Assembly (NCBI GenBank): GCA_002431865.1
Contig: DJEI01000033.1
Location: forward strand, 1 to 48,165
DNA: 48,165 bases
Direction of reading: 5' to 3'
Source of the DNA: Lachnospiraceae bacterium UBA5902
Lineage (GTDB): Bacteria > Bacillota > Clostridia > Lachnospirales > Lachnospiraceae
A model generated the notes under the pieces. That model did not search any database. It saw nothing but the letters and a program-made list of their open reading frames with translations, and was not told the origin of the DNA. Made by a program: the position numbers and the translations under genes. Positions 24,924 through 32,701 of the stretch are shown here, one piece after another. Each line of letters starts with the position of its first letter. Within the stretch, counting starts at the first letter, position 1.

Positions 24924-24952
24924 TAAAAAGACGATCGAATCTCGATCGTCTT
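24924..24952 (-). terminator. terminator of tRNA-Gln
   Basis: On the minus strand AAGACGATCGA pairs perfectly with TCGATCGTCTT (11 bp), loop of three bases, followed by Ts. Confidence 0.85.
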
Positions 24953-24958
24953 ACAAAC

Positions 24959-25030
24959 TGGGCTACCAGGATTCGAACCTGGAAAATGCTGGAGTCAGAG
25001 TCCAGTGCCTTACCATTTGGCGATAGCCCA
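24959..25030 (-). tRNA. tRNA-Gln (anticodon CTG)
   Basis: A 72-nt cloverleaf: acceptor TGGGCTA/TAGCCCA, anticodon stem CTGGA/TCCAG with loop CTCTGAC (anticodon CTG, plus-strand CAG at 24996-24998), T-arm CCAGG-TTCGAAT-CCTGG. CCA is not encoded apart from the acceptor end. It reads CAG codons. Confidence 0.95.
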
Positions 25031-25182
25031 TCATTATGAAGTTTGGAGACTCTTTTGTGTCTCACAAGATGGTATTATATTACATGTCTTTTGAAATTGC
25101 AAGCTTTTTTTGAAAAAATTTTACAAAAAGTTGAAACATACTACAATTCCGCCTACTTGTCAGGAATTGGTTAAATAATTGT

Positions 25183-25211
25183 TTGACAAACGGAAACAAA
25201 TACTATATGAT
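25183..25211 (+). promoter_or_regulatory. promoter of the 116-residue unknown gene
   Basis: TTGACA (25183-25188), 17 bases, TATGAT (25206-25211): near consensus, hence probably strong. The start codon follows about 80 bases later. The stretch 25031-25182 holds nothing else I can recognise apart from AT-rich runs. Confidence 0.75.
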
Positions 25212-25292
25212 TGCTTACGTTGAACGCTAGGAGAAAACAAAGATTTTTGTAAATCGATTGCGTAGTGAACAACCATTTGAAAGGAAGTAAGT

Positions 25293-25643
25293 ATGAGCAG
25301 CGTAATATATGTGGTTCCGTGGGCCATTTGTGATACAGAAAGCATATATGTAAAGAAAGTCAAGGGCGACGATGTACAGGTGCCGGAGAAGGGCAGTGAG
25401 TTTAATTCATGGTGTATCCGAAACGTGATTGCAAGTCCGGATCGCAGAACAAAGGATATGTATGCGATTGTGGATGTGTTTAATGGCTATAAGGACAAGA
25501 TGAGCGAGAAAGGTATGTCTGTGTTTTCTCTTACGAATTCGAAGGAAGTATTGAAAAACCTGGGATTTCAGAAAGCCGATGAAACAGAGACAGCATTTAT
25601 CAAGAACAAAGTATTGAAGTTGAATAAGGACAAGAAAAAATAG
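25293..25643 (+). CDS. small soluble protein, unknown
   Basis: A 116-residue protein with no recognised domain. The N terminus (SSVIYVVPWAICDTESIYV) is hydrophobic but short and lacks a clear signal peptide. The centre has WCIRNVIASPDRR and AIVDVFNGYKDK, and the C terminus is Lys-rich (LKLNKDKKK). Two Cys residues, no repeats. The frame is supported by AAAGGAAG before the ATG, a near-consensus promoter 80 bases upstream and a strong terminator overlapping the stop. It therefore appears to be an expressed single gene. Nothing nearby (CvfB, tRNAs) defines its job. Confidence 0.7.
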   Translation: MSSVIYVVPWAICDTESIYVKKVKGDDVQVPEKGSEFNSWCIRNVIASPDRRTKDMYAIVDVFNGYKDKMSEKGMSVFSLTNSKEVLKNLGFQKADETETAFIKNKVLKLNKDKKK

Positions 25644-25670
25644 ACCACGCATGTTTGTGGTCTATTTTTT
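25635..25670 (+). terminator. terminator overlapping the end of the unknown gene
   Basis: AAAAAATAGACCAC (25635-25648) pairs perfectly with GTGGTCTATTTTTT (25657-25670). It includes the stop codon and ends 15 bases before the cvfB-like start, so that gene would rely on read-through or an unseen promoter. Confidence 0.9.
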
Positions 25671-25685
25671 AGAAAGTAGGAAAAT

Positions 25686-26525
25686 ATGATAGAAATTGGA
25701 AAATGGAATGATTTGAAAGTCATTCGTTCGAAGGACTTTGGCATATATCTCGGTGAAGAGGACAGCTCGACTGCAGAGACTGTGCTGCTTCCAAGGAAGC
25801 AGGTGCCGGAGGGCGTGAAAGCGGGTGCATCCTTGCGTGTGTTTATTTACCGAGATTCACAGGATCGTATCATCGCGACGACGAATACACCATTGATCAC
25901 CGTAGGTGAAGTGAAGAAGCTTCAGGTCAAGAGTGTGACAAGCCTGGGTGCATTTATGGATTGTGGACTGGAACGCGATGTACTGCTTCCATTTAAGGAA
26001 CAGACAGCGAAAGTGGAAGCTGGAAAGTCCTATCTGGTGCGGATGTATGTGGACAAGTCTGGGCGTCTGGCAGTTTCGATGAAGGTCGGAAAGGAATTGC
26101 AGCCGATCGAGGGCTACGAGGAAGGACAGGATTTCGTTGGAACTGTGTATGAGTTCAAGAAGGATTTCGGCGCATTTGTGGCAATTGACGATAAATATCC
26201 GGGACTGATTTATGCAAGTGAGCTGTATGCACCGGTACGCGTCGGCGATGAGGTACATGGCAGAATCGTAAAGATCCGTCCGGATGGAAAGGCAGATCTC
26301 GCATCGCGGAAGCTTGCATATGCACAGATGGAAGAGGACAGTGAGATGGTATATGCCGTTATAAAGAGCTATAAGGGCGTTTTACCGTTTACAGATAAGG
26401 CAGACAAGGATATAATTAAAAAAGAGTTCGGACTCAGTAAGAACGCGTTTAAGCGTGCCTGTGGACGTCTCCTGAAAGAGGGAAAGATCCGTATTACGGA
26501 GAAGACAATCGAACTTGTTGATTAG
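25686..26525 (+). CDS. S1-type RNA-binding protein, CvfB-like
   Basis: A 279-residue CvfB-type protein. It carries tandem S1-like OB folds: a first with GIYLGEEDSSTAETVLLPRKQ, a second with VTSLGAFMDCGLERDVLLPF, a third with FKKDFGAFVAIDDKYPGLIY. The C terminus is a winged helix (DIIKKEFGLSKNAFKRACGRLLKEGKI). CvfB regulates virulence factor and other transcripts in staphylococci by binding RNA; the role in Clostridia is not known. The ribosome-binding site is weak (GTAGGAAAAT). It lies 15 bases after a strong terminator and is followed by ridA. Confidence 0.88.
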   Translation: MIEIGKWNDLKVIRSKDFGIYLGEEDSSTAETVLLPRKQVPEGVKAGASLRVFIYRDSQDRIIATTNTPLITVGEVKKLQVKSVTSLGAFMDCGLERDVLLPFKEQTAKVEAGKSYLVRMYVDKSGRLAVSMKVGKELQPIEGYEEGQDFVGTVYEFKKDFGAFVAIDDKYPGLIYASELYAPVRVGDEVHGRIVKIRPDGKADLASRKLAYAQMEEDSEMVYAVIKSYKGVLPFTDKADKDIIKKEFGLSKNAFKRACGRLLKEGKIRITEKTIELVD

Positions 26526-26538
26526 ATAATAGTTATAG

Positions 26539-26580
26539 GAGGAGGGCGCATATGTGCGAAGCACATATTCAGGATGCGCC
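26539..26580 (+). promoter_or_regulatory. stable leader hairpin with a ribosome-binding site, upstream of ridA
   Basis: GGCGCAT (26545-26551) pairs with ATGCGCC (26574-26580), enclosing ATATGTGC (26550-26557) and GCACATAT (26561-26568) with a GAA loop. A Shine-Dalgarno-like AGGAGGAGGG (26537-26546) abuts and overlaps the stem, before an ATG at 26552 that opens a 71-codon frame running into ridA. It could be a leader peptide or a translation switch. Confidence 0.45.
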
Positions 26581-26639
26581 GACGACATGCCGCCGAACGA
26601 ATGTGAGGGGGCAGCACCACAAAAGGAGGTACTTATATT

Positions 26640-27020
26640 ATGAAGACAGTGATTCAGACACCAAAGGCGCCAGCCGCAATCGGACCATACTCACAGGCGA
26701 TTGCAGTTGGAGATATGATTTATACATCTGGTATGATTCCGATTATTCCAGAGACAGGCGAGCTTGAGACAGGCGATGTTAAGGCACAGGCAAAGCAGGC
26801 AATCGGAAATCTGATCGCGTTGCTGAACGAGGCAGGCAGCGATGCAGACCATGTGATAAAGACAACCGTATTCATCAAGGATATGAACGATTTTGCAGCA
26901 GTGAATGAAGTGTATGCGACATTTTTTGAGAAGGACTGTCCGGCACGTTCGTGTGTGGAGGTAGCAAGGCTTCCAAAGGATGTGAAGATTGAAATCGAGG
27001 CAATTGCACTCAAAAAATAA
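26640..27020 (+). CDS. ridA: RidA-family reactive-intermediate deaminase
   Basis: A 126-residue RidA/YjgF protein, which hydrolyses reactive enamines and imines such as 2-aminoacrylate made by PLP enzymes. Landmarks are PKAPAAIGPYSQA, DMIYTSGMIPI, KTTVFIKDMNDFAAVNEVY, and the C-terminal RSCVEVARLPKDVKIEIEAIA, with the key Arg in ARSCVEVA. The usual length is 125-130. The ATG follows AAAGGAGG. It is followed by ilvE, which is a known 2-aminoacrylate target in other bacteria; the 131-base gap contains a promoter. Confidence 0.95.
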   Translation: MKTVIQTPKAPAAIGPYSQAIAVGDMIYTSGMIPIIPETGELETGDVKAQAKQAIGNLIALLNEAGSDADHVIKTTVFIKDMNDFAAVNEVYATFFEKDCPARSCVEVARLPKDVKIEIEAIALKK

Positions 27021-27080
27021 TAAAATAAAAATTTTGAACAGTTAAAACAAGCAAAAACGCTCAAATATGCTATTTTCTAC

Positions 27081-27108
27081 TTGCATAATTACATATGAGT
27101 GGTAAAAT
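27081..27108 (+). promoter_or_regulatory. promoter of the branched-chain aminotransferase
   Basis: TTGCAT (27081-27086), 16 bases, TAAAAT (27103-27108), about 43 bases before the start codon. Match is moderate. Confidence 0.5.
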
Positions 27109-27150
27109 AAAGGGCAGATAATACGCATGAGGGAAAGGAAGTTATAGATC

Positions 27151-28173
27151 ATGAGCAAAAATATTGATTGGTCTTCACTCGGCTTTGGCTATGTGCAGAC
27201 AGACAAGCGTTTCGTATCAAACTACAAGAATGGTGCATGGGATGATGGCGTGCTGACAGATGACGCAACCGTTACTCTGAGTGAGTGTGCCGGTGTGCTT
27301 CAGTATGCACAGACATGTTTTGAAGGATTGAAGGCATATACAACAGAGAAGGGACAGATTGTTATTTTCCGCCCGGACTTAAATGCATCCCGTATGGCAG
27401 ATTCCTGCAAGCGCCTGGAGATGCCTGTATATCCGGAAGATAAGTGGGTAGATGCAGTCGTAAAGACGGTGGAAGCAAATATTGACTGGGTACCGCCGTA
27501 TGGCTCTGGAGCAACTCTTTACATCCGTCCATATATGTTCGGCAGCAACCCGGTTATCGGTGTAAAGCCGGCGGATGAGTATCAGTTCCGTGTATTCTGT
27601 ACACCAGTTGGTCCTTACTTCAAGGGTGGCGCAAAGCCAATCGTAATCCGTGTCAGTGATTATGATCGTGCAGCCCCTCATGGAACCGGTCATATCAAGG
27701 CTGGACTGAACTACGCTATGAGCTTATACCCAATCGTTGATGCACATAATCAGGGATTTGCTGAGAATATGTATCTTGATGCTGCAACACGGACAAAGGT
27801 AGAGGAGACAGGTGGAGCAAACTTCATCTTCATCACGAAGGATGGCACATTGGTAACACCGAAGTCAGACAGTATCCTTCCTTCTATCACGCGTCGTTCT
27901 TTGATGGTAGTTGCAGAAAAGTACCTTGGCATGAAGGTAGAACACAGAGAAGTTTACCTCGATGAGGTTAAGGATTTCGCAGAGTGTGGTCTGTGTGGTA
28001 CAGCCGCAGTTATCTCACCGGTTGGAAAAATCAACGATCATGGCAAGGAAATCTGCTTCCCAAGTGGCATGGAAGAGATGGGACCATATACAAAGAAGCT
28101 GTATGACGCTTTGACAGGTATTCAGATGGGCCGTATTGAGGCACCAGAAGGCTGGATTAAGGTAATTGAATAA
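27151..28173 (+). CDS. ilvE: branched-chain amino acid aminotransferase
   Basis: A 340-residue fold-type IV PLP aminotransferase of the longer BCAT group. The PLP-lysine is Lys183 in GTGHIKAGLNYAMS. Other signatures are YAQTCFEGLKAYTTEKGQI, TLYIRPYMFG and ECGLCGTAAVISPVGKI. It makes or degrades leucine, isoleucine and valine with 2-oxoglutarate/glutamate. The ATG follows AAAGGAAG. A glycosyltransferase gene starts three bases after the stop and is co-transcribed. RidA, just upstream, would protect the PLP enzyme from 2-aminoacrylate. Confidence 0.95.
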   Translation: MSKNIDWSSLGFGYVQTDKRFVSNYKNGAWDDGVLTDDATVTLSECAGVLQYAQTCFEGLKAYTTEKGQIVIFRPDLNASRMADSCKRLEMPVYPEDKWVDAVVKTVEANIDWVPPYGSGATLYIRPYMFGSNPVIGVKPADEYQFRVFCTPVGPYFKGGAKPIVIRVSDYDRAAPHGTGHIKAGLNYAMSLYPIVDAHNQGFAENMYLDAATRTKVEETGGANFIFITKDGTLVTPKSDSILPSITRRSLMVVAEKYLGMKVEHREVYLDEVKDFAECGLCGTAAVISPVGKINDHGKEICFPSGMEEMGPYTKKLYDALTGIQMGRIEAPEGWIKVIE

Positions 28174-28176
28174 TTT

Positions 28177-29205
28177 ATGAATAAAAAAGTATTAACCATC
28201 ACAATTCCCTGCTATAATTCGCAGGACTATATGAAGAAGTGCGTCGATCACGCATTGCTTGGTGGCGAACTGGTAGAAATATTGATTGTGGATGATGGGT
28301 CTACAGATGACACCGCGAAGATCGCAGATGCCTATGCGGAGAAATATCCGACGATCATAAAGGCAATTCATAAAGAAAATGGAGGGCATGGCGATGCGGT
28401 AAATGCCGGTATCGCCTATGCAACCGGAGTCTATTTCAAGGTCGTTGACAGTGATGACTGGCTAGACAAAGAAGCCTATAAGCAGGTGCTGAAGGTTCTG
28501 AAGAAGCTTGTGGAAGATGAGAAGGATCTGGATGTCCTGCTCTCCAACTATATTTATGACAAGGTAGAACGCCGGAAGAAGCGCGTCATGCGTTATCACG
28601 GTGCTTTGCCGGAGAAACGGATCATAAGCTGGGAAGACAGCCGGATTCGGTTCAACAAGTTTCAGTATGTACTGATGCATTCGGTGATTTACCGGACACA
28701 GCTGCTGAAGGACTGTGGACTGCAACTCCCGAAGCACACATTTTACGTGGATAATCTCTATATTTTTGAGCCTATGATCCATGTGAAGAAGCTGATGTAT
28801 TTAAATGTTGATTTGTATCATTATTATATTGGCAGAGAAGGGCAGTCGGTAAATGAAAAGACGATGATGAAACGTATTGATCAGCAGATGCTGGTGAACC
28901 GGACGCTGATTCAATTTTTCAGTGAGAACCGAAAAGACCTTCCGCCACAGATGTATCGGTTTCTGTTCCAGTACTTAGATATGATGATGTGTGTTGCATC
29001 AAGTATCTGTGTTGTATCGAAGGACAAGGAGCTGTATAAGAAGAAAAAAGAACTGTGGAAGTATCTGAAGGATACCGATGCGGAATTATACAAGGAGCTT
29101 CGAACAACATTGTTTGGAATTGTGTTCAATCTGCACGGACCAACGGGCAGGTGGTTTGCAAGAACCGGATATCGTCTGTTCCAGAAGCTGTTTGGATTTA
29201 ATTAG
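28177..29205 (+). CDS. GT2-family glycosyltransferase
   Basis: A 342-residue family 2 glycosyltransferase, soluble, with TITIPCYNSQDYMKKCVDHA at the N terminus, the nucleotide-sugar Asp in EILIVDDGSTDDT, NGGHGDAVNAG and a DXD-type VDSDDWLD. The C-terminal 130 residues are helical and without membrane segments. The sugar and acceptor are unknown. The start lies three bases after the ilvE stop, an odd partner, so it probably uses translation from the same message rather than sharing a pathway. A strong hairpin terminator follows. Confidence 0.88.
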   Translation: MNKKVLTITIPCYNSQDYMKKCVDHALLGGELVEILIVDDGSTDDTAKIADAYAEKYPTIIKAIHKENGGHGDAVNAGIAYATGVYFKVVDSDDWLDKEAYKQVLKVLKKLVEDEKDLDVLLSNYIYDKVERRKKRVMRYHGALPEKRIISWEDSRIRFNKFQYVLMHSVIYRTQLLKDCGLQLPKHTFYVDNLYIFEPMIHVKKLMYLNVDLYHYYIGREGQSVNEKTMMKRIDQQMLVNRTLIQFFSENRKDLPPQMYRFLFQYLDMMMCVASSICVVSKDKELYKKKKELWKYLKDTDAELYKELRTTLFGIVFNLHGPTGRWFARTGYRLFQKLFGFN

Positions 29206-29211
29206 ACAAAT

Positions 29212-29253
29212 AAAAATTCCGAAGTTTGTTTATAACAGACTTCGGAATTTTTT
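29212..29253. terminator. bidirectional terminator between the GT2 and PAP2 genes
   Basis: AAAAATTCCGAAGT pairs with ACTTCGGAATTTTT (14 bp), a loop follows. It serves the GT2 gene and could also serve the convergent PAP2 gene. Confidence 0.85.
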
Positions 29254-29283
29254 GTTTATATCAGTTCGGTGTGAAACAGATAA

Positions 29284-29931
29284 TTATTTCGTTTCTTTCT
29301 GCTTTCTGCCCCCAGGGATCACATAGACAATCGGATAGAGGATTGCCGCCATTGCAAATGCACCGATGACATCCCATACGGAATGCTGCTTCAAAAACAA
29401 TGTGGATAGGATGATCAAGATGCCGATTACTGTAGCAATCACCTTAATCCACGTTTTATCTTTCATCCCCTTGCTCTTGTACAGGGCGACGAGACAGCCA
29501 AGCGTGTTGAATACATGTAAGCTTGGGAATACATTTGTGCTTGTATCCGTCTTGTACAACATTTTTACCAATTTGGCACACAGATTGTTGCGGTAGGAGA
29601 TATCCTGTCGCAGATTCAAGCCATTATGCCATACCGTGCAGATGATCAGGAAGATTGTCATGCCGCTGAACAGATACGCACAACACTGGTAAAATTCTTT
29701 CTTCGAGTAGAAGAACTCGTATCCGACAATTGCCGGAACGAACAAAAACCAAAAGAAATATGGAATGATAAAATATTCACAGAATGGAATCTTGTAATCG
29801 ATAGGCATCGATACAAGATGAAAATCCGTAGTTACTGTTTTCTCCAGCCACATAAACCATGGCATGTAGAAAACGATGTAGAGCAGTGTCCATATGTGAT
29901 TATATTTTCTGATAAATTCTCCTGCCTTCAT
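29284..29931 (-). CDS. PAP2-type membrane phosphatase/phosphotransferase
   Basis: A 215-residue integral membrane protein with about six helices. The PAP2 motifs are partly seen: NVFPSLHVFNTLG (motif with the catalytic His) and LKQHSVWDVIGA (the last His/Asp motif); the first KxxxxxxRP motif is not obvious. Such proteins dephosphorylate lipid phosphates or transfer inositol phosphate. The start has a weak ribosome-binding site. It follows pyrG by 67 bases on the same strand and may be co-transcribed. Confidence 0.75.
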   Translation of the reverse strand: MKAGEFIRKYNHIWTLLYIVFYMPWFMWLEKTVTTDFHLVSMPIDYKIPFCEYFIIPYFFWFLFVPAIVGYEFFYSKKEFYQCCAYLFSGMTIFLIICTVWHNGLNLRQDISYRNNLCAKLVKMLYKTDTSTNVFPSLHVFNTLGCLVALYKSKGMKDKTWIKVIATVIGILIILSTLFLKQHSVWDVIGAFAMAAILYPIVYVIPGGRKQKETK

Positions 29932-29998
29932 AAGGGTTGCGAAAACCTTTCTTTTTCTTTTGTGTCACAAAATCTGTTTGCCGACAGGAGTTAGTATA

Positions 29999-31609
29999 TC
30001 ATGCTTCTTCAGAATGTGCAATCGCAGCGCCAACAAATCCTAAGAATAATGGATGTGCCTTGTTCGGGCGGCTCTTGAATTCCGGATGTGCCTGTGTTCC
30101 GATGAACCAAGGGTGATCTGGAAGCTCGATCATCTCTACGATATGACCATCTGGAGATAAACCGGACAGCATCATGCCGTGATCAGTCAGTACCTTTCTG
30201 TAATCGTTATTTACCTCATAACGATGTCTGTGACGCTCGTTGATATGGTCAGTACCATATAACTGGTATGCTTTTGAACTCTTATCAAGTACACAAGGAT
30301 AAGAACCAAGTCTTAATGTTCCACCTAAGTCTGTGACTCCATTCTGGTCAGGCATGATATGGATAACCTGATGGCTGGAGCTTGGGTTAAACTCGGAGCT
30401 GTTTGCGTCCGGATAACCAACAACATTTCTCATGAACTCCACAATTGTAAGCTGCATACCAAGGCATAAGCCAAGGTAAGGAATTTTATTTTCGCGTGCA
30501 TAGGTGATTGCTTCGATCATGCCCTCGATACCACGGTCACCGAAGCCGCCCGGTACCAGGATACCAGATACATCGCCTAAGATCTCTGCAACATTTTCTT
30601 TTGTTACAAGTTCAGAATCGACCCATTTAATCTCGACGTCTGCCCGATGCGCCACGCCGGCATGCTTCAGGGATTCTACAACAGAGATGTAAGCGTCGTG
30701 CAGGCTGACGTATTTTCCAACTAAGGCTACACGCACCTTTTTCTGTGGATGCTTCCAGTTGTCCACCATAGCGATCCAGTCGTCAAGATCTGGCTTTGGA
30801 CATGGAATATGGAGACATTTGCAGGCCGCATCGGCAAGCTTCTCATGTTCCATAGCAAGAACCACTTCATATAATACATCCACATCTAAATTCTGGATGA
30901 CACATTCGCTAGGAACGTTACAGAAGCTGGCAATCTTATCTTTGATTGCTTTGTCTAACGGAAGATCGGAACGGCAGACTAAGATATCTGGCTGGATACC
31001 AAGCGACTGACAGGTCTTTACACTTGCCTGTGTCGGCTTTGTCTTCAGTTCGCCGGATGATTTTAAGTAAGGAATCAGTGTGACGTGGATCATGATGCAA
31101 TTTTCATGTCCGACATCCAACTGGAACTGACGAATGGCTTCCATGTACGGCTGGCTCTCGATATCGCCGACAGTACCGCCAACTTCGATGATCGCAATCT
31201 CATTGTCCTTTGCATCTGGGTTGCGATAAAAACGATCTTTGATTTCGTTTGTAATATGAGGGATGATCTGAACGGTATGCCCGCCGAAGTCACCACGGCG
31301 CTCCTTGTTCAGGATGCTCCAGTAAACCTTTCCCGTTGTCACGTTGGAACCCTTGTTCAGACTCTCGTCGATAAAACGCTCGTAGTGTCCAAGATCCAGA
31401 TCGGTTTCTGCACCGTCATCTGTTACAAATACTTCGCCATGCTGAATTGGGTTCATGGTTCCCGGGTCCATATTGACATATGGATCAAATTTCTGGCTGA
31501 TCACTTTGTAGCCGCGCGCCTTCAACAGACGGCCAAGCGATGCTGCGGTAATACCCTTACCGAGACCGGATACAACGCCGCCAGTGACAAAAATGTACTT
31601 TACTGCCAT
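29999..31609 (-). CDS. pyrG: CTP synthase
   Basis: A 536-residue CTP synthase, converting UTP and glutamine to CTP. The synthetase half begins with [18 protein letters not shown] (P-loop), [21 protein letters not shown] and the GGTVGDIES segment. The class I glutaminase half has the nucleophilic Cys in [10 protein letters not shown] and a C-terminal AHPEF (His and Glu of the triad). The length is normal. A TTGACT-N17-TATAAT promoter lies upstream, and no B. subtilis-style GGGC start was seen, so reiterative-transcription control looks absent. GT genes lie upstream on the same strand. Confidence 0.97.
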   Translation of the reverse strand: MAVKYIFVTGGVVSGLGKGITAASLGRLLKARGYKVISQKFDPYVNMDPGTMNPIQHGEVFVTDDGAETDLDLGHYERFIDESLNKGSNVTTGKVYWSILNKERRGDFGGHTVQIIPHITNEIKDRFYRNPDAKDNEIAIIEVGGTVGDIESQPYMEAIRQFQLDVGHENCIMIHVTLIPYLKSSGELKTKPTQASVKTCQSLGIQPDILVCRSDLPLDKAIKDKIASFCNVPSECVIQNLDVDVLYEVVLAMEHEKLADAACKCLHIPCPKPDLDDWIAMVDNWKHPQKKVRVALVGKYVSLHDAYISVVESLKHAGVAHRADVEIKWVDSELVTKENVAEILGDVSGILVPGGFGDRGIEGMIEAITYARENKIPYLGLCLGMQLTIVEFMRNVVGYPDANSSEFNPSSSHQVIHIMPDQNGVTDLGGTLRLGSYPCVLDKSSKAYQLYGTDHINERHRHRYEVNNDYRKVLTDHGMMLSGLSPDGHIVEMIELPDHPWFIGTQAHPEFKSRPNKAHPLFLGFVGAAIAHSEEA

Positions 31610-31676
31610 AGCTCATTCCTCTTTCCGTTTGATTTTTATATTTTCATTCTTTTTGCTTTAGAAAAATTCAAAAAAC

Positions 31677-31705
31677 ATTATAAACGAAAAGGAAAACGAA
31701 GTCAA
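31677..31705 (-). promoter_or_regulatory. pyrG promoter
   Basis: On the minus strand TTGACT (31705-31700), 17 bases, TATAAT (31682-31677). It starts one base after the stop of the upstream GT2 gene. Confidence 0.85.
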
Positions 31706-32665
31706 TTACAAATGGTTAGAATAAAACATAAGCTGAAAGACGCGATTATCCTTTTTATCCTGTCGGAATAAGTATTTTCCGGATTTGCCCATTTTACGGT
31801 AGGATTTTACGTCCTGATACTTCGTAACAATGTTCAAAAACTGCTGTTTCTCCTCTGGCACATGGTAGATCCGCTCAAAGGCTTTTGCCTGTCTGGAGAT
31901 GTGTCCGCCGTTCGTGCGGCTCTGCTTTAAGCGGCGGAAGAATTTCGAACATCCGGAAGGAGCTGCTGCACCAAGCGTATTTCCCGCGTGCTGGCGGTAT
32001 TTGTAGTGGGCGGCGCTGTCGTAGTAAACTTCGCCGAAACAGGACGCAACAAGATAAATCCACCAGTCGTGCATGTAGATATCCTGTGGCATGCTGATCC
32101 GGATATAGGACATAAGGGCCTGATTAAATACAATGCTGGCGCCGCGGGCGATATTCTCAATCAAAGCATTCCGGAAGTCCGGAATCAGCTCCCTGCCTGC
32201 GGTCTGCATGGACTTCGGAAGCAGATTCAGGGAATCATTGGTATTCCAGGCATCGCAGCAGTAAAGCAACGGTGTGTTAAATGCACGGATCTGGGAATCA
32301 TTCTTCTTTTTCTTCTGAGATTTCGATTTGCGCATCTGCTCAAGCTTCTGGCAGGCGATGGAAAGCTTGTCCTCGTCCCACACATCATCCTGATCGGAGA
32401 GGGCATAGAAATCCACATTCGGATCAGATAATTCAAACAGACGGAAAAAAGAAGCGACAACGCCACAGTTTTCGCCACATAAGTATTGGATATTTTCGTG
32501 GAGTGCGGCGTAAGCGCGCAGGATTTCCACGGTGCCATCCGAAGAACCGTCGTCACGGACGAACAGCTTTACGGCAATATTTTTCTGATTCAAGATACTG
32601 TCTAATTGTTCTTTCAAGTAAGCTTCGCCGTTATAAGTGGATAGCAGAACCTGAACTGTATACAT
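31706..32665 (-). CDS. GT2-family glycosyltransferase (rhamnosyltransferase-like)
   Basis: A 319-residue family 2 glycosyltransferase. The N terminus reads VQVLLSTYNGEAYLKEQLDSI, then FVRDDGSSDGT, and a DXD-type ALSDQDDVW. This combination is typical of rhamnosyltransferase-like enzymes of cell-surface polysaccharide clusters. The C-terminal part is helical. The ATG follows AAAAGGAGACTATT on the minus strand. It follows the GT4 gene by 36 bases and probably shares its message. Confidence 0.9.
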   Translation of the reverse strand: MYTVQVLLSTYNGEAYLKEQLDSILNQKNIAVKLFVRDDGSSDGTVEILRAYAALHENIQYLCGENCGVVASFFRLFELSDPNVDFYALSDQDDVWDEDKLSIACQKLEQMRKSKSQKKKKNDSQIRAFNTPLLYCCDAWNTNDSLNLLPKSMQTAGRELIPDFRNALIENIARGASIVFNQALMSYIRISMPQDIYMHDWWIYLVASCFGEVYYDSAAHYKYRQHAGNTLGAAAPSGCSKFFRRLKQSRTNGGHISRQAKAFERIYHVPEEKQQFLNIVTKYQDVKSYRKMGKSGKYLFRQDKKDNRVFQLMFYSNHL

Positions 32666-32701
32666 AATAGTCTCCTTTTATAAATGCGATATCGTAGACC
32701 G

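Noticed and set aside
24467..25030. Integrated element or attachment sites at the tRNA genes
   Set aside because: No duplicated tRNA 3' end and no integrase are present; the segment between is too short.
31610..31682. Reiterative-transcription (GGGC) control of pyrG
   Set aside because: The expected start sequence after the -10 box is AT-rich, without a G-run.
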